Assembly (NCBI GenBank): GCA_050257395.1 | Contig: JBLMWU010000333.1 | Coordinates: 1-10,989 of the forward strand | Direction: 5' to 3' | DNA: 10,989 nt | DNA from: JAIRTY01 sp050257395 | GTDB taxonomy: Bacteria; Actinomycetota; Actinomycetes; Streptosporangiales; Streptosporangiaceae | In this document: positions 6,938-10,989 of the stretch, in pieces | Layout: every line of letters begins with the position of its first letter | Position numbering within the stretch: the stretch's first letter is position 1 | Program-made: the position numbers and the translations under genes | Notes under the pieces: generated by a model | Database searches by the model: none | Told to the model about the DNA's origin: nothing | Seen by the model: only the letters and a program-made list of their open reading frames with translations

Positions 6938-7798
6938 TCAGCCGGTGATGCCCGCGGCCCGCTCGGCCGCCTCCACCACGTTGGCGAGCAGCATCGCCCG
7001 GGTCATCGGGCCGACCCCGCCGGGCATCGGCGCCAGGTACCCGGCCACCTCCGCCACCTCCGGGGCGACGTCGCCGACCAGCCCCGCGTCGGTCCGGGTG
7101 ATGCCCACGTCCACCACGGCCGCGCCGGGCCTGACCATGTCCGCGGTGACCAGGCCCGGCCGGCCCGCCGCCACCACCACGATGTCGGCCGCCCGGGTGT
7201 GCGCGGCCAGGTCCTTGGTGCCGGTGTGGCACAGCGTCACGGTGGCGTTCTCGCTGCGGCGGGTCAGCAGCAGGCCCAGCGCCCGGCCCACGGTGATGCC
7301 GCGGCCGATCACGGTCACCTCGGCCCCCGCGATCGGCACCTCGAAGCGGCGCAGCAGCGCCACGATCCCGCGCGGCGTGCACGGCAGCGGACCGGGCTCG
7401 CCCAGCACCAGACTGCCCAGGCTGGCGGGGTGCAGCCCGTCCGCGTCCTTGGCCGGGTCCATCCGGCGCAGCACCCGGTGCTGGTCCAGCCCGGCCGGCA
7501 GCGGCAGCTGGACGATGTACCCGGTGCAGGCCGGGTCGGCGTTCAGCTCGTCCACCACCGCCTCGACCTGCTCCTGGGTGGCGTCCGCGGGCAGATCCCG
7601 GCGCAGGCTGGCGATGCCCACCTGGGCGCAGTCCCGGTGCTTGCCGTTCACGTAGGCGTGGCTGCCGGGGTCGTCCCCGACCAGCACCGTGCCGAGCCCC
7701 GGCGCCACGCCGCGCCCGGCCAGCACCCGCACCCGGCGGGCCAGGTCCTCCTTGATCTCGGCGGCGGTCGCCTTGCCGTCGAGGATGCGCGCGGTCAC
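6938..7798 (-). CDS. folD: Bifunctional methylene-THF dehydrogenase / methenyl-THF cyclohydrolase
   Basis: A 286-residue cytoplasmic enzyme that converts 5,10-methylene-THF through 5,10-methenyl-THF to 10-formyl-THF with NADP. Normal length for the family. Motifs: YVNGKHRDC with Tyr49 and the catalytic Lys53, VQLPLP with Gln97, KDADGLHP with Asp120, PCTPRGIVALL at 139-149, the nucleotide-binding GRGITVGR at 165-172, and PMPGGVGPMT at 257-266. Start is GTG 7798-7796, which gives the expected MTARILDGKATA opening. The stop of a 10-codon ORF overlaps this GTG (GTGA), so translation may be coupled to it. FolD supplies the 10-formyl-THF used by PurN and PurH just upstream, which explains the grouping. 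It may be read through from purH (80-base gap) or from its own promoter in that gap. Confidence 0.95.
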   Translation of the reverse strand: MTARILDGKATAAEIKEDLARRVRVLAGRGVAPGLGTVLVGDDPGSHAYVNGKHRDCAQVGIASLRRDLPADATQEQVEAVVDELNADPACTGYIVQLPLPAGLDQHRVLRRMDPAKDADGLHPASLGSLVLGEPGPLPCTPRGIVALLRRFEVPIAGAEVTVIGRGITVGRALGLLLTRRSENATVTLCHTGTKDLAAHTRAADIVVVAAGRPGLVTADMVRPGAAVVDVGITRTDAGLVGDVAPEVAEVAGYLAPMPGGVGPMTRAMLLANVVEAAERAAGITG

Positions 7799-7827
7799 GC
7801 CGCGCCCCGGACGGAGGTGCTCGTCAT
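7795..7827 (-). CDS. Candidate 10-codon leader ORF overlapping the folD start
   Basis: ATG 7827-7825 to TGA 7797-7795 encodes MTSTSVRGAA. It has a good ribosome binding site (AGGGGA, about 6 bases upstream). Its TGA shares bases with the folD GTG (GTGA), the classic layout for translational coupling. The peptide resembles nothing I know and has no run of one codon. It may act by its position rather than its sequence, or be chance. Confidence 0.4.
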   Translation of the reverse strand: MTSTSVRGAA

Positions 7828-7859
7828 CGCGTCCCCTGCACTCGGTCTCGAACGGTCAT
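7824..7859 (-). CDS. Candidate 11-codon, possibly leaderless, leader ORF upstream of folD
   Basis: ATG 7859-7857 to TGA 7826-7824 encodes MTVRDRVQGTR. The ATG is 7 bases after a GATAAT box (7872-7867), the spacing at which the A of ATG would be the first transcribed base. It has no ribosome binding site, as expected for a leaderless start. Its stop overlaps the next ORF's start (ATGA). Three of ten residues after Met are Arg. Existence as a translated ORF is inference. Confidence 0.35.
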   Translation of the reverse strand: MTVRDRVQGTR

Positions 7860-7866
7860 CGCTGTG

Positions 7867-7872
7867 ATTATC
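7867..7872 (-). promoter_or_regulatory. Candidate -10 box of a folD promoter
   Basis: GATAAT on the minus strand matches the -10 consensus at 5 of 6 positions, in the gap between the purH stop and folD. The -35 region would overlap the last purH codons and is poor (about 3/6), as is common in actinomycetes. The start site would fall at 7859-7860, at the ATG of the 11-codon ORF. Confidence 0.4.
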
Positions 7873-7878
7873 GGGCAG

Positions 7879-9483
7879 TCAGTGAAAGAAGTGACGTACG
7901 CCCGAGAAGTACATCGTGATCCCGGCTTTGTCGGCAGCCGCTATTGACAGCTTGTCGTTCACCGACCCGCCCGGCTGGACCACCGCCCGCACCCCCGCCT
8001 CGATCAGGACCTCCAGCCCGTCGGCGAACGGGAAGTACGCGTCGCTGGCCGCCACCGAGCCGGCCGCCCGCTCCCCTGCCCGGGCGACCGCCAGCCGCGC
8101 CGAATCCACCCGGTTGACCTGGCCCATGCCCACCCCGACCGCGGCCCGGCCGGCGGCCAGCAGGATCGCGTTGGACTTCACCGCCCGGCAGGCCCGCCAG
8201 GCGAACGCCAGGTCGGCCAGGGTCTGCCCGTCTGCAGCCGCCCCCGTCCGCAGCTCCCAGCGGGCCGGGTCATCGCCGGGGGCGTCGAACAGGTCGGCGG
8301 ACTGCACCAGCAGCCCGCCGTCCACCTGCCGCCACTCGGTCCGCCGGCCGCCGGCCGCGGCCCCCGCCGCGGTGGCGGGCGGCTCGCAGGTCAGCAGCCG
8401 CAGGTTCTTCCTGGCGACCAGCAGGTCGAGCGCGCTGGACGCGAACGCGGGCGCCACGATCACCTCGGTGAAGATGTCCGCGAGCTGGCGGGCCATCTCC
8501 TCGCTGACCTCACGGTTGGCGGCGACCACCCCGCCGAACGCGGACACCGGGTCGGTGGCGTGCGCCTTGCGGTGCGCCTCGGCGATGTCGGCGCCCACGG
8601 CGATCCCGCACGGGTTGGAGTGCTTGATGATCGCCACGGCGGGCTCGGTGAAGTCGTAGGCGGCCCGCAGCGCCGCGGCGGCGTCCACGTAGTTGTTGTA
8701 GGACATGGCCTTGCCGTGCAGCTGGGTGGCGCTGGTCAGGCCCCCCGCGGCGGCCGGCTGCTGCCCGGGCCGGCCCGGCAGGTAGAGGGCCGCGCCCTGG
8801 TGCGGGTTCTCCCCGTACCGCAGCACCTCCCGGCGCGACCACAGGCCCGCCATGACGTCCGGCCAGCCGCTGTCCTGGGCGGTCTGGTCCGGCGCGTAGG
8901 CCGAGGCGTACCAGGACGCGATCGCCACGTCGTAGGCGGCGGTCATGGCGTACGCCTGCGCCGCCAGCCTGCGCCGCTGCTCGAGGGTGAATCCGCCGGC
9001 CGACACCGCCTCGATCAGCTCGCCGTAGGCGGCCGGGTCGGTGACCACCGCCACGTTCGCGTGGTTCTTGGCCGCGGCCCGGACCATGGCCGGGCCGCCG
9101 ATGTCGGTCTGCTCGACGCACTCCTCCGGCGGCGCCCCGCTGCCGACCGTCGCCTCGAACGGGTACAGGTTGGACACCAGCAGCTGGAACGGCTCGATGC
9201 CCAGCTCGGTGAGCTGCCCGGCGTGCGCGGGCTGGCGCAGGTCGGCGAGCAGCCCGGCGTGCACCCCGGGGTGCAGGGTCTTGACCCGGCCGTCCAGGCA
9301 CTCGGGGAACCCGGTCACCTCCTCCACACCGGTCACCGGCACGCCGGCCGCGTTGATCGCCGCCGCCGTGCTGCCGGTGCTGACGATCTCGACGCCGTCG
9401 GCCGCCAGGGCCTGCGCCAGGGCCTCCAGCCCGGTCTTGTCGTAGACGCTGATCAGGGCCCGCTTGATGGGAACCTTCGTCAC
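7879..9483 (-). CDS. purH: Bifunctional AICAR formyltransferase / IMP cyclohydrolase
   Basis: A 534-residue enzyme for the last two steps of IMP synthesis: formylation of AICAR by 10-formyl-THF, then ring closure. The N-terminal IMP cyclohydrolase domain (about 1-200) shows RALISVYDKTGLE, KTLHPGVHAG at 68-77, SNLYPFEATV and GGPAMVRAAAKNH at 129-141. The formyltransferase domain shows RYGENPHQGAALY at 222-234, SYNNYVDAAAA, the catalytic KHSNPCG (Lys287, His288), DPVSAFGGVV at 311-320 and GQVNRVDS at 454-461, ending MYFSGVRHFFH. Start is GTG 9483-9481, which overlaps the purN stop (GTGA) and has GGTGAGGAT at 9498-9490. A longer reading from 9519 would run into purN and is not needed. Near the C-terminus, GGSVND has Asn where I expect Arg (usually GGSxRD), a mild oddity. 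Confidence 0.96.
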   Translation of the reverse strand: MTKVPIKRALISVYDKTGLEALAQALAADGVEIVSTGSTAAAINAAGVPVTGVEEVTGFPECLDGRVKTLHPGVHAGLLADLRQPAHAGQLTELGIEPFQLLVSNLYPFEATVGSGAPPEECVEQTDIGGPAMVRAAAKNHANVAVVTDPAAYGELIEAVSAGGFTLEQRRRLAAQAYAMTAAYDVAIASWYASAYAPDQTAQDSGWPDVMAGLWSRREVLRYGENPHQGAALYLPGRPGQQPAAAGGLTSATQLHGKAMSYNNYVDAAAALRAAYDFTEPAVAIIKHSNPCGIAVGADIAEAHRKAHATDPVSAFGGVVAANREVSEEMARQLADIFTEVIVAPAFASSALDLLVARKNLRLLTCEPPATAAGAAAGGRRTEWRQVDGGLLVQSADLFDAPGDDPARWELRTGAAADGQTLADLAFAWRACRAVKSNAILLAAGRAAVGVGMGQVNRVDSARLAVARAGERAAGSVAASDAYFPFADGLEVLIEAGVRAVVQPGGSVNDKLSIAAADKAGITMYFSGVRHFFH

Positions 9484-10088
9484 GTCCCGATCCTCACCTT
9501 TCTGCCCTGCACCGACCATCCGTCGCGGACCATCCGGCCCACGGTGTCCACCAGCAGCGCCCGCTCGGCCACCTTGATCCGCTCGTGCAGCGCCGCCTCG
9601 TCGTCATCATCGCGGATGGCGACGGCCTGCTGCGCGATCACCGGGCCGGTGTCGGTGCCCTCGTCCACCATGAACACGGTGCACCCGGTGACCTTCACCC
9701 CGTATGCCAGGGCGTCCCGCACCGCGTGCATGCCGGGGAAGGCGGGCAGCAGGGCCGGGTGGGTGTTGATGAAACGGCCGCCGAACGCGTCCAGGAAGTC
9801 GCGGCCGACCAGCTTCATGAACCCGGCGGACACCACCAGGTCGGGCGCGAACGTGGCGCAGATCTCGGTGAGCGCGGCGTCCCAGGCCTCCCGGTCGCGG
9901 TAGTCCTTGACCCGGCACACGAACGCTGGGATCCCGGCCTCCTCCGCACGTGAGAGCCCGGCGATGCCCTCGCGGTCGGCGCCCACCGCCACCACGGTGG
10001 CGCCGTAGCTCTCGTCGGCCGCCGCCGCCAGCAGTGCCTGCAGATTCGTCCCCGCGCCCGAGACCAGGACGACCAGGCGTGCACGCAT
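9480..10088 (-). CDS. purN: Phosphoribosylglycinamide formyltransferase PurN
   Basis: A 202-residue enzyme of step 3 of purine synthesis, moving the formyl group of 10-formyl-THF to GAR. Normal length. Motifs: SGAGTNLQAL at 10-19 (phosphate binding), SAGFMKLVG at 87-95, and the catalytic triad Asn108 and His110 in INTHPALLPAFPG plus Asp146 in EGTDTGPVI. The ATG at 10088-10086 is preceded by a modest AGGGTGG site. Its TGA (9482-9480) overlaps the purH GTG, so the two are translationally coupled. First gene of the purN-purH(-folD) unit; a plausible promoter lies about 75-100 bases upstream, divergent from the membrane protein gene. Confidence 0.96.
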   Translation of the reverse strand: MRARLVVLVSGAGTNLQALLAAAADESYGATVVAVGADREGIAGLSRAEEAGIPAFVCRVKDYRDREAWDAALTEICATFAPDLVVSAGFMKLVGRDFLDAFGGRFINTHPALLPAFPGMHAVRDALAYGVKVTGCTVFMVDEGTDTGPVIAQQAVAIRDDDDEAALHERIKVAERALLVDTVGRMVRDGWSVQGRKVRIGT

Positions 10089-10136
10089 GCCGCCACCCTA
10101 ACGGGAGCGCCCGCGCCCGGTCCCGCCCGGCTCCTT

Positions 10137-10160
10137 CCTGGCCCTCGCTCGGGTGCCAGG
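10137..10160. repeat. Hairpin carrying one copy of a recurrent intergenic element
   Basis: A 6-bp perfect inverted repeat (cctggc at 10137-10142, gccagg at 10155-10160) encloses 12 bases. It includes TGGCCCTCGCTCG (10139-10151), the same 13 bases that occur twice after the neighbouring membrane protein gene. It lies close to the inferred purN start site, so it would form at the 5' end of the purN message. Confidence 0.5.
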
Positions 10161-10189
10161 GAGATATGCGTCACATTTTCGCAGTTCAA
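10161..10189 (-). promoter_or_regulatory. Candidate purN-purH promoter
   Basis: On the minus strand TTGAAC (10189-10184, 4/6 to the -35 consensus) is followed after exactly 17 bases by TATCTC (10166-10161, 3/6 to -10), in a locally AT-richer patch. The start would be near 10154, giving a leader of about 66 bases. I saw no purine-operator or ZTP-riboswitch features in the leader. Confidence 0.45.
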
Positions 10190-10250
10190 GATGGGGCAGC
10201 TTGGCGGATCCGGCCAGGGCAGCCAGCGGCTGCGGGCACACTTGGGGGTT

Positions 10251-10826
10251 ATGCCCCCCTCTGATGACTATCGTCCGGACGAGCGGCCGGGCGGGGCTGT
10301 GCTGTCCCCGCCGCCGCGTCTGGAGTCCCCCCTTCCGCCCGCGCCGCCGCAGGCCGGGCCGCCAGGCCCGGCCGGCCAGCCGCCCGCGCCGCCGCCGGCC
10401 CGGCAGCCGCGTGCGCACCGCCCGCCAGCCGCCCGCGCCCACCAGCACCGGGCCACCGCCGGGCTGTTCCTGGCCATGCTCAGCCTGTTCGGCCTGCTGG
10501 CGATCAGCAACTTCGGCCGTGGCATCGCCATCGTGGCCTTCTCCCTGCTGGCCGGCGTGGTCGCGACCTGGTTCTCCGCGACCGCCATCGGCCGCGCCCG
10601 CCACCACGGCATGGCGCTGCCGCGCGGCTCGATCACCGCGCTGGTGATCGCCAGCATCGGGATGGCGATGAGCGCCATCCTGCTGGCCGGGTTCGCGGTG
10701 ATGGGCAGGCAACTCACCTCCTACTCCCACTGCCTGACCGCGGCCAACACGCTGGCCGCCCAGCAGACCTGCGAGCACCAGTTCACCGGCTCGATGACCG
10801 GCATGCTGAAAGGGTTCCGCGGCTGA
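10251..10826 (+). CDS. DUF4190-like three-helix membrane protein, function unknown
   Basis: A 191-residue protein. Residues 1-65 are a disordered Pro/Ala/Arg-rich cytoplasmic tail. Three hydrophobic segments follow at about 68-86, 89-112 and 126-150, with a short basic loop (GRARHHG) between the second and third, as in DUF4190-type proteins. The C-terminal tail holds two cysteines, Cys161 and Cys174, in a HCLTAANTLAAQQTCEHQF segment that may face outside and form a disulfide (inference). ATG at 10251 is preferred for the MPPSDDYRPDERPGG opening, although the G-run GGGGG ends only 2 bases before it. ATG at 10191 is in frame, would add 20 unlikely residues and lacks a ribosome binding site. It is divergent from purN and is the only plus-strand gene. 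No function can be given. Confidence 0.75.
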   Translation: MPPSDDYRPDERPGGAVLSPPPRLESPLPPAPPQAGPPGPAGQPPAPPPARQPRAHRPPAARAHQHRATAGLFLAMLSLFGLLAISNFGRGIAIVAFSLLAGVVATWFSATAIGRARHHGMALPRGSITALVIASIGMAMSAILLAGFAVMGRQLTSYSHCLTAANTLAAQQTCEHQFTGSMTGMLKGFRG

Positions 10827-10832
10827 TTTCTC

Positions 10833-10883
10833 TGGCCCTCGCTCGCCTCCGGGCTCTTTCTTGGCCCTCGCTCGCCTCCGGGC
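10833..10883. repeat. Two direct repeats of a 22-base intergenic element
   Basis: Identical 22-base copies lie at 10833-10854 and 10862-10883 (period 29). Each starts TGGCCCTCGCTCG and ends CCTCCGGGC. Each copy has short GGCCC...GGGC complementarity, so it can form a weak hairpin. The first 13 bases recur at 10139-10151 on the far side of the membrane protein gene. Such C/T-rich elements are familiar between genes in some actinomycetes (recollection, not searched). The element starts 7 bases after the stop codon at 10826, so it may double as a terminator. Confidence 0.7.
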
Positions 10884-10892
10884 CGCTCGAGC

Positions 10893-10950
10893 CCGCCGTC
10901 TTCCCTCCTCGCTCCTCGCTGCGCTCGTCGCTCGTCAGTCCAGACGGCGG
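10893..10950. repeat. 9-bp inverted repeat enclosing a CTCGCT-rich core
   Basis: CCGCCGTCT (10893-10901) and AGACGGCGG (10942-10950) are perfect reverse complements separated by 40 bases. The enclosed core is a run of CTCGCT, CTCCTCGCT and GCTCGTCGCT variants, strongly C/T-biased on this strand. A nearby 5-bp stem (cgggc/gcccg, 10879-10895) overlaps its left edge. I see no gene in 10827-10989; the region is repeats to the end of the window. Confidence 0.6.
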
Positions 10951-10989
10951 CGCGGCCCTTCGGCTCGCTCCGGCCTGGGCGCACCGCGC

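Noticed and set aside
7799..7878. A ZTP (pfl) or THF riboswitch before folD, or in the purN leader (10089-10160)
   Set aside because: These classes often control folD and purH, so I looked, but the conserved pfl core (such as CCGCCTGGGC) is absent from both leaders and the folD gap is short.
10098..10984. Minus-strand open frames opposite the membrane protein gene and the repeat tail
   Set aside because: Their composition is repetitive; the plus-strand frame shows real membrane segments and a sensible start, and the tail frame is just translated repeats.
1..10989. Mobile elements, CRISPR arrays, tRNA/rRNA genes, phage or defence genes
   Set aside because: No transposase, integrase, spaced repeats, tRNA arms or defence motifs were seen; all large ORFs with motifs are core metabolism or transport.

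Overview
The window looks like the chromosome of a high-GC, non-mycobacterial actinomycete. Base composition is very G+C rich, several starts are GTG, the protein families match actinobacterial versions, and a small proline-rich three-helix membrane protein is of a type familiar from Streptosporangiales-like genomes. The order-level placement is inference. I see no mobile element, CRISPR array, tRNA or rRNA. Nearly everything is housekeeping, so any novelty lies in the non-coding joints.

Layout from left to right. Positions 1-2397, minus strand: a sugar ABC importer, read as an LpqY-like lipoprotein, a SugA-like permease and the first 36 codons of a SugB-like permease that runs off the left edge. 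Positions 2583-4903, minus: mnmA (tRNA 2-thiouridylase) preceded by a cysteine desulfurase that probably supplies its sulfur. Positions 4974-6775, minus: etfB and etfA, the two subunits of the electron transfer flavoprotein. Positions 6938-10088, minus: purN, purH and folD. PurN and PurH use 10-formyl-tetrahydrofolate, and FolD regenerates it. purN and purH overlap by GTGA and are surely one transcription unit. Positions 10251-10826, plus: a divergent gene for a DUF4190-like membrane protein. Positions 10827-10989: a repeat-rich, structured non-coding tail.

The most unusual stretch is the 80-base gap between purH and folD. A GATAAT -10-like box is followed 7 bases later by an ATG, as expected for a leaderless message. 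That ATG opens an 11-codon ORF whose stop overlaps (ATGA) the start of a 10-codon ORF with its own ribosome binding site. The stop of the second ORF overlaps (GTGA) the GTG start of folD. Other points worth checking are an operator-like imperfect palindrome on the putative -10 of etfBA, and a short repeat (TGGCCCTCGCTCG) on both sides of the membrane protein gene, next to a 9-bp inverted repeat.

All family assignments come from recognising motifs by eye. No search was run.
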